Shown here: positions 43,474-53,312 of the stretch, piece after piece | Layout: each line of letters begins with the position of its first letter | Numbering within the stretch: position 1 is the first letter of the stretch | Source: Butyricimonas synergistica DSM 23225 | GTDB taxonomy: Bacteria; Bacteroidota; Bacteroidia; Bacteroidales; Marinifilaceae | Reading direction: 5' to 3' | DNA: 64,000 nucleotides | Assembly (NCBI RefSeq): GCF_000379665.1 | Contig: NZ_KB903359.1 | Span: forward strand, 283,998-347,997 | Translations under genes and position numbers: made by a program | The notes under the pieces: generated by a model | Database searches by the model: none | Told to the model about the DNA's origin: nothing | What the model saw: only the letters and a program-made list of their open reading frames with translations

Positions 43474-44853
43474 ATGAAGAAATACTATATAATAGCATTG
43501 GCGCTTCTTTTATTTAGCTCTTGCAGCGATTGGTTCGATGTTGCACCGAAGGAGGAATATATCGACGAAGAGGCTTTGTTCAGTAGCGAGTCCGCTTTCC
43601 GTAACGCCATGAACGGGATATACACGGAGTTGCGGGGGAGGGATTTGTACGGCGGCAACCTGACGTTGGGCGGCGTGGAGTTCATGGGACAGACGTTCGT
43701 GCCGGACGAGGCGTTGAAGCCGGTTGCGGATTTCAATTACCAGTCTGCTCTTGTGCAAGGTATGGCGGAGAGCGTGTGGGAAAAGATGTATCATGCCATT
43801 TACTCGTGCAATAACTTGACTCGGTTGCTGCAAAAGAAGACCGACGTGGTTTTCGTGGAGGGTTCGCGGGAGATGATGCTGGCGGAGTTGAAGGCTTTGC
43901 GGGCGACGTTGCATTACGAGCTGGTACGGCTTTTCCACCCGCAGGTGACTGCGAATGCCGATTTCAAGGGCGTGGTGTGGATGGAAAGTACGACGGCGGA
44001 ACCCGTGTTATTGTCGAACCGGGAGCTAGTGACGAAGATTGTGTTGGAACTGACGGGGGCGATCGGCGAGTTGAAGAAGTATGATCCGGTCACGACACGG
44101 GTGAGTTATAACTCGGATGCGCTGTTCGGGACGAATTCGGCTGACCGAGTGTGGAAGATGAATTATTATGCGGCTTTGGGGGTAAAAGCTCGGGCTTCCT
44201 TGTCGCTGGGTACTGCTGCCGGGTACACGGATGCGCGGGCTTGTGCCGATGCGGTGATTGACGACGGGTATTTCGCATTCGCCACGACGGCGGGAACCGA
44301 TCTGGGGTTCTCAGCGGAACACTTGTGGGGATTGGCTCCGGCGGACACGGATTTCAGTGAGCTTTCCGATGAATTGTTTGTAGACCGGGGCATCGTGTTG
44401 TCCGGCGTGGCGGATGCCGTTTCGTGGAAAGCGGGTGCGGCGGACGACTTGCGGTTCAAGTGGCTCACGACGGATTTGACGTCGATGTCGCCGAAGTACG
44501 CCGCCACCAGCCTGGTGAAAGATACCGAAACGCCCGCCCGTATCGCAATGGTGAAATTGGGCGAGATATACCTGATTGCGGCGGAAGCGGCATTGGAACA
44601 GAATGATTTAGCCGGGACGTATGGCTACCTGAGTACTTTCGTGACCAAGCGTTTTTCCCGGACGACGCTGACGGAGCTGTCGACTGCGGAGGAGTTCCGG
44701 GCGGAGATCTGTACCCAGTATGTGCGTGAGTTCTTGGGCGAGGGACAATTGTTTTACGCTTATAAGAGATGGAATCTTTCTTCCATACCGTCTTATACCG
44801 GTGGAAGCGTGGATATGACGAATAAATACACATGGATTATTCCCACGAACTGA
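43474..44853 (+). CDS. SusD/RagB family lipoprotein, first of locus 2
   Basis: A 459-residue lipoprotein (lipobox FSSC, Cys17) opening SDWFDVAPKEEYIDEEALF. The helical core has ELKALRATLHYELVRLFHP and the C-terminal part AEICTQYVREFLGEGQLFYAYKR. It should form the lid of the short SusC encoded just upstream. The Met at 43474 directly precedes the signal peptide; 43468 is an alternative. The second SusC starts 34 bases downstream. Confidence 0.93.
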   Translation: MKKYYIIALALLLFSSCSDWFDVAPKEEYIDEEALFSSESAFRNAMNGIYTELRGRDLYGGNLTLGGVEFMGQTFVPDEALKPVADFNYQSALVQGMAESVWEKMYHAIYSCNNLTRLLQKKTDVVFVEGSREMMLAELKALRATLHYELVRLFHPQVTANADFKGVVWMESTTAEPVLLSNRELVTKIVLELTGAIGELKKYDPVTTRVSYNSDALFGTNSADRVWKMNYYAALGVKARASLSLGTAAGYTDARACADAVIDDGYFAFATTAGTDLGFSAEHLWGLAPADTDFSELSDELFVDRGIVLSGVADAVSWKAGAADDLRFKWLTTDLTSMSPKYAATSLVKDTETPARIAMVKLGEIYLIAAEAALEQNDLAGTYGYLSTFVTKRFSRTTLTELSTAEEFRAEICTQYVREFLGEGQLFYAYKRWNLSSIPSYTGGSVDMTNKYTWIIPTN

Positions 44854-44887
44854 ATCGGAATATGGAATTAATAAAAGGAACAGAATT

Positions 44888-47800
44888 ATGAAGGAGAAAT
44901 TATATAACCTATTCAAAGGCGGAAATTCCAGCATGAATGTTCGGAACTTCTTCTTGAAGAGCTTCCTGTTTGTGTTGCTGCAAGGCTTCCTCGTGACGGG
45001 GGCTTACGCGCAGAAGGAAACGGTGAGCCTGGACGTGAAGGACGTGAAATTGGAAACCGTGTTCCAGTCAATCCAGGAACAGACGGGATACAAGATATTT
45101 TATAATAACGAGTTGGTGAACGCTACCCAGCCGGTGACGATCCGGGTGGTGAACGTGCCGTTGGATTCGGCGTTGCGCGTGTTGCTGACTCCGCTGAACC
45201 TGACCTACAAGACGGTGGACAAGACGATCGTGGTTTCCAAGGAAGCCCCGGCGAAACCGGGCGTGAAGACCGTGGAACTGTTCGAGGTGACCGGGGTGGT
45301 GTGCGACCAGCAGGGGGAGATTTTGCCGGGAGTGACGGTGGTGTACAAGGAAACACCCACGCAAGGGACTTCTGCCGATGCGGAGGGACGTTACCGCATA
45401 CGGGTGCCGTCGTTGAAAGGGGAATTGGTATTCTCGTTTATCGGGATGGAAACCCAGACGGTGGCGATCAAAGACCGCCGGGTGATCGACGTGAAGATGG
45501 TATACAAGGTGGAGCAGATCGAGGACGTGATCGTCACCGGGTACGGGACGAAGGCGAAGAATAGCTTCACGGGAACCGCTATTCAGGTGAAAGGCGAGGA
45601 TTTGCGTAACGTGAACCCGACGAATCTGTTCGATGCGTTGAAGGTGTTCGATCCCTCGTTCTCGATCGTGGACGACGAAGGTTTGTTCGGTTCCGACCCG
45701 AACCGGGTGCCGGACAAGATAGAGATCCGGGGACAGAGCAGTATGCCCGATATCTCACAAGGGAATTTGCAGACCTATACTTCATTGCCTATTTTTATCA
45801 TGGACGGTTTCCAGATTTCGGTACAACAGGTGTTTGACCTCGACATGAACCGGATTCAGTCCGTGACGATCCTGAAAGACGCTGCCGCTGCTTCTATCTA
45901 CGGCTCGCGGGCGGCGAACGGGGTGATTGTGATCGAAACAAAAGTGCCCGAGGGTGGCAAGTTGCGTTTCTCGTACTCGTTCAACGGGAGTATCCAAGTG
46001 CCGGATTTGTCTTCCTACAACCTGATGGATGCCTCGGAGTTGCTGGAATATTACGAGCGCTCTAAATTGTTCACGAATGGCGACAAGGGGGACAACACTG
46101 CTACCAATATTTACGAGAATCTGCTGGGAGGTAACCCGGGACGCCAGAACCTGTATATGTTGTTGAAACAGGAGGTGGCAAATGGGGTGGATTCCTACTG
46201 GCTATCACAGCCATTGCAGACAGCTATCCAACATACCCACACGGTGATGTTGGAAGGCGGTACCCGCTTCGGGGAGAAGGAACGGCGCAATATCCGCTAC
46301 CAGGTGAACCTGACCGCCGCACCGAGCCAAGGCGTGATGAAGGGTTCCGAGCGTAACCGCTATGGGGCGGGGTTGAAGTTGTTGTACAATGACACCCGTT
46401 TGCAGGTGACGAGTGATCTGCAATTCGCGCTGGTGGATAACACGGACTCGCCTTACGGAAGTTTCTCGACGTATGCCAACCTGTTGCCTTTCTACCGGAT
46501 GAAGGACAAGAACGGGAAGTACCTGCCGACGTTGTCTTATAGCAATATCCCGATCTACGAGGGGTTTCCCCGACCGGATTTCACGGGTAATACTTTCTCT
46601 GAGCAGCTGAACCCGATCTACGAGGCGAAGTACTTGAGCAGTTTCAGTAAGGGTGAAACGACGAATCTCACGTTCAACTTGGGTTTCAATTGGGAAGCGT
46701 GGGAAGGATTGCGCGTGAAGGGCTCGCTGTCGGTGAATAATACGCAGGATAAGTCCGAGGTGTACCGTTCGCCGCTGTCGGCAGACTTTTTCGACTACAC
46801 GTCAGTGACCGACGGGGAGTCAACCAGCGAAGGATATACCTTGAAGAATATCTATAAGCGGGGGACTTATAACATGAATAACAGTTCGCAGTTCGATTAT
46901 TACGGTCTGTTGACGGTGGCTTACACGAAAGCGTTCGGAAGGCATCTGGTGCAGGGGATTGTCGGGGGCGAGTTGAAAGAAACCAATTCGGACAGTGACG
47001 GTTATACTTCCGTGGGATTCTTGGATGATGCGCTTGGGTATCCGTCATATGCCATCCAGTTCGACCCTTATAAGGGACCTTCGGGCAACCGTTCCCTGAC
47101 GCGTTCTGCGGGTGTGTTCGGTAATTTCAATTACTCGTGGGACAACCGCTATCTGGTGGATGTGACGGGGCGTCTGGACGGTTCTTCCAACTTTGCCAGC
47201 AAGCAGCGTTCGGCACCTTTCTGGTCGGTGGGCGTGAGATGGAATATCTATAACGAGAGTTTCATGCGGTCGCACGGGATTTTCGAGAACCTGGCAATCC
47301 GGGCGAACATCGGGACGGTAGGTAATTCCAACTTCCAGTTGAGTCAGATCATGACGCTGTATAACTACATGAAGATGTACGACGGGGTGATGGGTGCGGA
47401 GATCATGTCTATCGCCAATCGGAAACTGAAGTGGCAGACAACGACAAACCGGAATATCGGGTTGGAGTTCAGTATGCTGAAAGGGTTGATGAATTTTGAC
47501 TTTAACTTCTATTCCAACACGACGAACAATAATTTGACGGATATTGCTATCCTGCCTTCCACGGGTTTCACGACGTATAAAGCCAACATGGGTAAGGTGA
47601 GAAACCAGGGATTGGAGTTCGCTTTGAGCGTGACACCCGTGCGGACGAAAGACTGGCGCTTGAACGTGTTCGTGAACGGGGCGCGCAACAAGAATAAGTT
47701 GTTGAGTATTTCCGATGCGTTGAAGGATTACAATGAAACGGTGAAGGAGAACCAGACTTCGGGTACCGGGAAGACGAAGTTGGAGCGGGTATTCATGTTC

Positions 47801-48397
47801 GAGGAAGGCAAGTCGCTGAATTCTATTTATGCCGTGCGTTCTGCCGGGATTGACCCGGGCACGGGGCAAGAGGTGTTCCTGACTGTGGACGGGGAACGGA
47901 CTTTCGTTTGGAATTCGGCAGACCAAGTGGTGGTGGGCAACACGGAACCGGATTTGAAGGGATTCTTCGGGATGAATGTGGATTACAAACGGTGGAGCCT
48001 GGGGATGAATCTTCAGTACTCGTTCGGTGCGGACAAGTACAACAAGACGTTGTACGAGAAGATCGAGGGAGGTGATTTCTCTAAGAACATGGATCGCCGG
48101 GCACTGAAAGGGCGTTGGACGCAACCGGGAGATATAGCCCGTTACAAGGGGTACAGTAATCTGTCGCAGTTGAAACCGACTTCCCGGTTCGTGCAGAAAG
48201 ATAATTTCTTGTCGATGACTTCTTTGAGGCTGACTTACACGTTGAATGACCGGGATATAGATTTTCTGGGGTTGTCGTTGCTGAAAGTCAGCTTGTCAAC
48301 GAACGACCTGTTCTACGTGTCGACGATTAAGCAGGAGAGAGGGTTGAATTATCCTTTTGCCCGTACGTTCTATCTTTCTATTCAAGCTAACTTCTAA
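44888..48397 (+). CDS. SusC/RagA TonB-dependent transporter with STN domain, locus 2
   Basis: A 1169-residue transporter: signal region, STN domain (about 43-122, VSLDVKDVKLETVFQSIQEQ), carboxypeptidase-like domain (about 133-200), the linker EDVIVTGYGTKAKNSFTGTA, the plug with LKDAAAASIYGSRAANGVI, and barrel ending in FYLSIQANF. It is the only protein of locus 2 able to signal to FecR by STN. Close in order and type to the locus 1 transporter. Start 44888 gives a long n-region; Met 44933 is a plausible alternative. Confidence 0.94.
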   Translation: MKEKLYNLFKGGNSSMNVRNFFLKSFLFVLLQGFLVTGAYAQKETVSLDVKDVKLETVFQSIQEQTGYKIFYNNELVNATQPVTIRVVNVPLDSALRVLLTPLNLTYKTVDKTIVVSKEAPAKPGVKTVELFEVTGVVCDQQGEILPGVTVVYKETPTQGTSADAEGRYRIRVPSLKGELVFSFIGMETQTVAIKDRRVIDVKMVYKVEQIEDVIVTGYGTKAKNSFTGTAIQVKGEDLRNVNPTNLFDALKVFDPSFSIVDDEGLFGSDPNRVPDKIEIRGQSSMPDISQGNLQTYTSLPIFIMDGFQISVQQVFDLDMNRIQSVTILKDAAAASIYGSRAANGVIVIETKVPEGGKLRFSYSFNGSIQVPDLSSYNLMDASELLEYYERSKLFTNGDKGDNTATNIYENLLGGNPGRQNLYMLLKQEVANGVDSYWLSQPLQTAIQHTHTVMLEGGTRFGEKERRNIRYQVNLTAAPSQGVMKGSERNRYGAGLKLLYNDTRLQVTSDLQFALVDNTDSPYGSFSTYANLLPFYRMKDKNGKYLPTLSYSNIPIYEGFPRPDFTGNTFSEQLNPIYEAKYLSSFSKGETTNLTFNLGFNWEAWEGLRVKGSLSVNNTQDKSEVYRSPLSADFFDYTSVTDGESTSEGYTLKNIYKRGTYNMNNSSQFDYYGLLTVAYTKAFGRHLVQGIVGGELKETNSDSDGYTSVGFLDDALGYPSYAIQFDPYKGPSGNRSLTRSAGVFGNFNYSWDNRYLVDVTGRLDGSSNFASKQRSAPFWSVGVRWNIYNESFMRSHGIFENLAIRANIGTVGNSNFQLSQIMTLYNYMKMYDGVMGAEIMSIANRKLKWQTTTNRNIGLEFSMLKGLMNFDFNFYSNTTNNNLTDIAILPSTGFTTYKANMGKVRNQGLEFALSVTPVRTKDWRLNVFVNGARNKNKLLSISDALKDYNETVKENQTSGTGKTKLERVFMFEEGKSLNSIYAVRSAGIDPGTGQEVFLTVDGERTFVWNSADQVVVGNTEPDLKGFFGMNVDYKRWSLGMNLQYSFGADKYNKTLYEKIEGGDFSKNMDRRALKGRWTQPGDIARYKGYSNLSQLKPTSRFVQKDNFLSMTSLRLTYTLNDRDIDFLGLSLLKVSLSTNDLFYVSTIKQERGLNYPFARTFYLSIQANF

Positions 48398-48409
48398 AAG
48401 GTGAAGATT

Positions 48410-49909
48410 ATGAAAAAGATATATATAGTTGTATTTGTATTGGTTAGCCACTTGTTGTGCTATTCCTGTGGGGATTGGCTGGACGTGTTGCCGCAGTCGC
48501 AGATCACGTCGGAGAAAGTGTTCGACAACGAGGATGGCTATTACTCCGCCCTGTCGGGGGTGTACCTGAAGATGGCGGACAAGAACGCTTACGGGAATTC
48601 GATGACCGTGTGCCAGTTGGAGATCATGGGGCAAACGATAAGCATGGCGCAGGCTTCGCTGATCGAACCTTACTATGATCAAGGGGATTTTAACGGGTTC
48701 GCTACTTATTACTATCCTTTGCAGACCCGCTTCGGGAATATTGAGACCACGATCACGGCGATATGGAAGGCGGCGTACAATGCCATAGCCAATGACAATC
48801 TGTTGCTGGAGAACCTGGAAACGCAGGATGCGGGGCTGTTCGAGCCGGGTGCGAAAGAAGTGTTGCTTGGCGAGGCTCTTGCCTTGAGGGCGTACCTGCA
48901 TTTCGATATGTTGCGTATTTTCCAACCGCCTTACGCAACGGAGGAGGGGAAGACACAGAAGCGGATTCCTTACAAGGAGGCTTACGGGATGGATTTTACC
49001 CCGTCTGCCAGCTCGGACACGATACTGAACCGTATTCTGGTTGACCTGAAACGGGCGGAAACGATGATGAAGGATAACGACCCGATTTCTTCCGGGAAGA
49101 CATACCGGGCAACTTACCTGAGTGGCGACCGGAAGTTGAAGATGAATTACTACGCCGTGAGGGCTTTGCAGGCGAGGGTGTATTTGTGGCGGGGAGATTA
49201 CCAAGAGGCTTATGATGCGGCAATGGAAGTCATTGGTGCGGCGGACGACATGGGCGTGCGCTTCCTGACGATGGACGACTTAAGTACAAAGGATTCGCAG
49301 AATGACTACGTGAACCGGAGTTGTCCGATGGAGTATATCTTCGGGTTACAGGTAGACGAGATCGGTGATTATATCGATTATTATTTCCGGACGAGTTTCT
49401 CTTATTTCGAGCGTTTCCGGTTGCAGTCGACTCGTTATCCAAAATTTTATTCGTCGACGGGAGATATCCGGATGCTGGCTTGGAAGAAAGGTTCGGGTTC
49501 CAATATGTACCTGGCAAAATACGGGCGTGCCACATTAGAAAAAGATCTCGCATTGTATCCCCGCCCGGTGGTGTCTATGTTGAAGCTGGGCGAGATGTAC
49601 CTGATTGCTTCCGAAGCGGCTGCTCATGCGGTGTCGACGGGCGAGGCTCTCCGGTTGTTGACCGTGTTGCAATCTTCCCGTTTGGGCGGCGTGTTCACGG
49701 GAACGGATAAGGATGCGATCCTTGACGAGATACTGAAAGAGTACCGCCGGGAGATGATCGGCGACGGACAGGTGTTCTATGCCTACAAGCGGCGGAACGC
49801 ACCGGAGATTGAGAAAGGTTACTTGGCTTCGGGTGTAATCACGATGGATGTTGAGAAGTACACTCCGGATATTCCGTCTGCGGAATATGACGGCGGACGT
49901 GTTTATTGA
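48410..49909 (+). CDS. SusD/RagB family lipoprotein, second of locus 2
   Basis: A 499-residue lipoprotein (lipobox CYSC, Cys20) with GDWLDVLPQSQITSEKVF after the Cys, GEALALRAYLHFDMLRIFQP in the core and LKEYRREMIGDGQVFYAYKRR near the end. It pairs with the STN-bearing SusC 12 bases upstream. ATG 48410 is used rather than GTG 48401. DUF4843 follows 26 bases downstream. Confidence 0.94.
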   Translation: MKKIYIVVFVLVSHLLCYSCGDWLDVLPQSQITSEKVFDNEDGYYSALSGVYLKMADKNAYGNSMTVCQLEIMGQTISMAQASLIEPYYDQGDFNGFATYYYPLQTRFGNIETTITAIWKAAYNAIANDNLLLENLETQDAGLFEPGAKEVLLGEALALRAYLHFDMLRIFQPPYATEEGKTQKRIPYKEAYGMDFTPSASSDTILNRILVDLKRAETMMKDNDPISSGKTYRATYLSGDRKLKMNYYAVRALQARVYLWRGDYQEAYDAAMEVIGAADDMGVRFLTMDDLSTKDSQNDYVNRSCPMEYIFGLQVDEIGDYIDYYFRTSFSYFERFRLQSTRYPKFYSSTGDIRMLAWKKGSGSNMYLAKYGRATLEKDLALYPRPVVSMLKLGEMYLIASEAAAHAVSTGEALRLLTVLQSSRLGGVFTGTDKDAILDEILKEYRREMIGDGQVFYAYKRRNAPEIEKGYLASGVITMDVEKYTPDIPSAEYDGGRVY

Positions 49910-49935
49910 TTGGGTAATAAATAAATCGTAATACA

Positions 49936-50664
49936 ATGAATAGGATAAAGAGATTTATATGGACGATTGTTTGCTTCGGGGCTCTGTGTGCTTGCCAGCG
50001 AGACGAGATTATGCTGGTGGACGGGGAGGTTGCCAGCCTGAATTTCCCGAAGACGAAATACCTTTCCGAGTACAAGAACGATAGTTTGCAGTTCCTCGCT
50101 CTGTTCAACAGCGGCGTGGAGGAAGCCGTGATGTATATCCCGGTTCGCTTGTCGGGCAAGATTGCGGAGGCAGATCGGAAATACGAGTTGCGGATCGTGG
50201 CGGACGAGTCTTTCGGGGTGACGGAAGGGACTCACTTCACGCTGGAAACGGAACAGGTGTTCCGGGCGGGGCGATACATCGATTCCGCTGTACTGAAGAT
50301 TGACGCTAAGGAAGTGATGAAAGATAAGGTAGACGGGCGGCTGTATATTGAATTGGTGCCGAATGAGAACTTCGAGAAAGGGCTCGATTTCTATCAATAC
50401 ATGATCGTGCGGATTTCCGGTGCGGGATTGACATCGCAACCCACGTTCTGGAACAAGAACAGTTTGGGTAATTATGGCGGGACTTATTCGGCTGTCAAGG
50501 CGGAGAAGTTTATCGAGTTGAATAATATCCCGGCTGCCGATTGGGTGGCTCCGAACAAATCCGTCCTATTCGCTTATGCGAAGAAGACTTACGAGTGGTT
50601 TGAAGCCAACCCGACGTACGATGGTGGTGAGCGGGTTGTGTTTAAGGGTGTTGTTGAATTTTAA
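49936..50664 (+). CDS. DUF4843 lipoprotein of locus 2
   Basis: A 242-residue lipoprotein (CAC, Cys20) with a beta-rich body: ASLNFPKTKYLSEYKNDSLQ, IPVRLSGKIAEADRKYEL, GVTEGTHFTLETEQVFRAG and a C-terminal LGNYGGTYSAVKAEKFIE. The layout matches the locus 1 DUF4843 protein, including the position between SusD and the PKD-like gene. A presumed accessory surface lipoprotein without known activity. Confidence 0.82.
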   Translation: MNRIKRFIWTIVCFGALCACQRDEIMLVDGEVASLNFPKTKYLSEYKNDSLQFLALFNSGVEEAVMYIPVRLSGKIAEADRKYELRIVADESFGVTEGTHFTLETEQVFRAGRYIDSAVLKIDAKEVMKDKVDGRLYIELVPNENFEKGLDFYQYMIVRISGAGLTSQPTFWNKNSLGNYGGTYSAVKAEKFIELNNIPAADWVAPNKSVLFAYAKKTYEWFEANPTYDGGERVVFKGVVEF

Positions 50665-50676
50665 AAGGAACGACCT

Positions 50677-52257
50677 ATGAAAAAGATAAATAGACTTATA
50701 TGTGTACTTCTGATTACCGTGGTCGGGTTCGTGGGATGTTACGAGGACAAGGGAAGTTACGATAACAAGGATTGGACGGATTTCGTTTCCATCATGGGGA
50801 TCGAGATTCCGGGTAGTTCCTACGGGCGGGTAACGCTCTCGGAAGGCGAAGTGCTGCGTATCAACCCGACAGTGGAATACAAGACGGGCGTGAATCCGGA
50901 GGATTTTGAGTTTCATTGGGTGATGGGGGGCGACACGATCGCTTCTACCCTGAATCTGGCATGGACGATTACCCCGACGAATATCGAGTTGTTGAGCGGG
51001 GAGGCGTATTTCTGGTTGGCTATCGGTAACAAGGTTACCGGGGAGAACTGGAAATGTTACGCCACTTCCAATGACGGCTATTACATGGTGAAGGTGAAGA
51101 TCACGCCGACGGCGATGCCGTTGATCGGGGTGATGGTGTATGAGAAGGCGGACGGGACGCTGGAATGGGGTTCCATTCAAGGTTCCAACCCGGCTCAACC
51201 ACAGAATTTCACCACGATATTGACGGATATGTACAATCGTTACAACCCCACCCGGACGATACAAGGACCATTCGTGGGAGCCACGCTGGATGTGAGCCAG
51301 TTGTCGATCTACACGAATGTAGCCCCAGATTACGGGGTGATGATCCAGACAACGAATACCGGGGGATTCCCCTTTGGGAATTACATGGGGACGATTCAGG
51401 ATCAAACCTTTACAAGTGTACCGATTGCGGCTATTAACGCGAAACACGGGTATTATAACAGTATGCAGGAGATTTTGATCGGGAACGAGTTATTCCTGTT
51501 GCCGATGACGAGTTCTTACCCGTACCAGCTACTCGACCCCAATTCCACGGGGAGCGAGTCGGGTGTGGCGCAAGTGATCGGGGCGTAGCCTTACACGCGT
51601 AACGCTCACGTGACTTTGCAACGGATGACGAACGGTGACGTGTATTACTATACTTACAGCGAGTCCCGCGGGTACATGAGGCAAGCGGTGACGGACGGTG
51701 GCAGCGGGACGCTGAACGTGGACGAGATTGTCGGGCTGTTCCGTGAACCGACGGCGATCAATGCTTCCGAGCAGAACTTACGTTTCTTTGTTGTCGGGCG
51801 GAAAGGGATGACCTACACGATGTACACCTACGCGTATGTACAGTACACGGCGACCCCGTACGTGATCGAGTTCCGGTCGGCGAAGGACGTGACGGCTTGG
51901 GCGGGAGGTATGACGCAAGATGCCATCTGGTTTACTTCCGTGGTTCCGGTGGGATGGAACTATGCTTACATCGCCAAAGGGAAAGATTTGTGGCGGTATA
52001 GCTACGAGGGCATGGAAACCCCGACCGTGGTCAAGAGTTTCGCGGACGACATCGTGGCAGTAGTGCCCGTGCCGAAGGCTTCTTTGATCAGTGGCGATGA
52101 GGAGTTGTACACGGCTGTATTTACTTACAACGCAGGTACTAAGACCGGTTCCATGTATATCGTGAATATCCGGACGGAGGAAGTGACGGAGTATTCTTCC
52201 TGCGTGGGCGCAGTTCCCGGTAAGGTGTTGAAGTATATACCGTATTTTAGTAATTAG
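50677..52257 (+). pseudogene. PKD-like family lipoprotein of locus 2, interrupted by an in-frame TAG
   Basis: The frame from ATG 50677 encodes a lipoprotein (VGC, Cys21; opening YEDKGSYDNKDW) with the Ig-like segment (about 50-150). It is stopped by TAG at 51586-51588, after 303 residues. The same frame resumes immediately (PYTRNAHVTLQRM) and runs to TAA at 52257, so the full product would have 525 amino acids plus the stop position, very close to the 532 of the locus 1 paralog. No frameshift is needed. It is either a point nonsense mutation, a sequencing error, or a read-through site. The first half alone could still be exported but would lack the C-terminal half. CAG to TAG is the simplest origin. 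Confidence 0.8.
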
Positions 52258-52263
52258 AATAAA

Positions 52264-52375
52264 TCTATCGATTCAGTGATTTAGTGATTGACGATTTAGT
52301 GATTGCACTACCCCCGAAGGGGTAGTGCCACTAAACTTTGCAAATCATTTTCAATTTTGCATTTTCAATTGTCTT
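52264..52375. repeat. Word-repeat palindromic element before the ABC modules
   Basis: Iterated GTGATT words (GATTCAGTGATTTAGTGATT, then GACGATTTAGTGATT) lead into a perfect hairpin GCACTACCCC-CGAA-GGGGTAGTGC (52305-52328), followed by iterated TTTTCAATT words. The order of words is the same as in 39215-39408. The hairpin could end the locus 2 transcript, although no T tract follows. Confidence 0.65.
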
Positions 52376-52417
52376 GACGTATGTATGTAATCAATGTATA
52401 TTTAATAAAAATGTTGT

Positions 52418-53308
52418 ATGGAAGAGAATGTAATCGAGTGTAAGAATCTGACTCATTACTATGGTACCCGTCTGATCTACGAGAATTTGAATTTCTCGGT
52501 GAAGAAGGGACATATAATGGGATTATTGGGAAAAAACGGTTGTGGGAAGACGACTACAATCAATATTTTAAACGGCTTTTTGCAGCCTCGTTCGGGGGAA
52601 TGCCTGATCTATGGCGAGAGTACCCAGAATTTGAGTCCGGATACGAAACGGCGGTTGGGGTATCTGATAGAGGGGCATATCCAGTATTCGTTTATGAATA
52701 TATACCAGATCGAGAAGTTTTACTCGGGCTTTTACGAGAACTGGAACCGGGAAGCCTACTTCGAGTTGATGAAGCGGATGAAGATATTACCGACGCAGAA
52801 AGTGTCGAGTATGTCATGCGGGCAGCGGGCGCAGGTAGCGTTAGGGTTGATCCTGGCGCAAGATCCCGACCTGTTGATTCTGGATGACTTTTCGTTGGGG
52901 CTAGACCCCGGTTATCGCCGCCTGTTTGTCGACCATATGCGGGAGTATGCCAAGGCGGGGAATAAGACGGTATTTCTGACTTCGCATATTATTCAGGATA
53001 TGGAACGGTTGATCGACGACGTGTTAATCATGGATTACAATCGGGTGTTGTTGCGGGGTTCGGCTTCCGAGTTTATGGAAAAATTCAAGCAATTCACATT
53101 TGATCTGGACAAGGATGATCTAGATTTCAAGACGGAAGCGTTGATTGTGGAGGCTGATCGTATTAAGAATCACTATGAAATTTATACCTACGCTTCGAGG
53201 GAAGAAGTGGAAGCTATGTTGCAGGCTAAAGGGTTGGCATACCGTAATTTTACGCCCGTGAAGATGACGTTGGAAGACGCATTTATTGGTTTAACCGGAA
53301 AATACTAG
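52418..53308 (+). CDS. ABC transporter ATP-binding protein, module 1
   Basis: A 296-residue ATPase. Walker A is GLLGKNGCGKTT (36-46), signature MSCGQRAQV (132-140), Walker B LLILDDFSLGLD (152-163) and H-loop His190. The Walker B acid pair is Asp156-Asp157, so the usual catalytic Glu is replaced by Asp, and the signature has SCGQ in place of SGGQ. The C-terminal 80 residues form an accessory domain. It should work with the membrane protein encoded 4 bases downstream. The protein differs from its tandem paralog at about 23 of 296 positions by eye, mostly in the C-terminal part. Confidence 0.93.
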   Translation: MEENVIECKNLTHYYGTRLIYENLNFSVKKGHIMGLLGKNGCGKTTTINILNGFLQPRSGECLIYGESTQNLSPDTKRRLGYLIEGHIQYSFMNIYQIEKFYSGFYENWNREAYFELMKRMKILPTQKVSSMSCGQRAQVALGLILAQDPDLLILDDFSLGLDPGYRRLFVDHMREYAKAGNKTVFLTSHIIQDMERLIDDVLIMDYNRVLLRGSASEFMEKFKQFTFDLDKDDLDFKTEALIVEADRIKNHYEIYTYASREEVEAMLQAKGLAYRNFTPVKMTLEDAFIGLTGKY

Positions 53309-53312
53309 AAAT

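Noticed and set aside
47045-48124. 359-codon open frame opposite the second SusC of locus 2
   Set aside because: Same shadow effect; no motif and complete overlap with a strongly supported gene.
51610-52257. Separate downstream gene after the amber codon
   Set aside because: It is in the same frame as the upstream part, has no signal peptide or convincing start, and completes the length of the paralogous lipoprotein.
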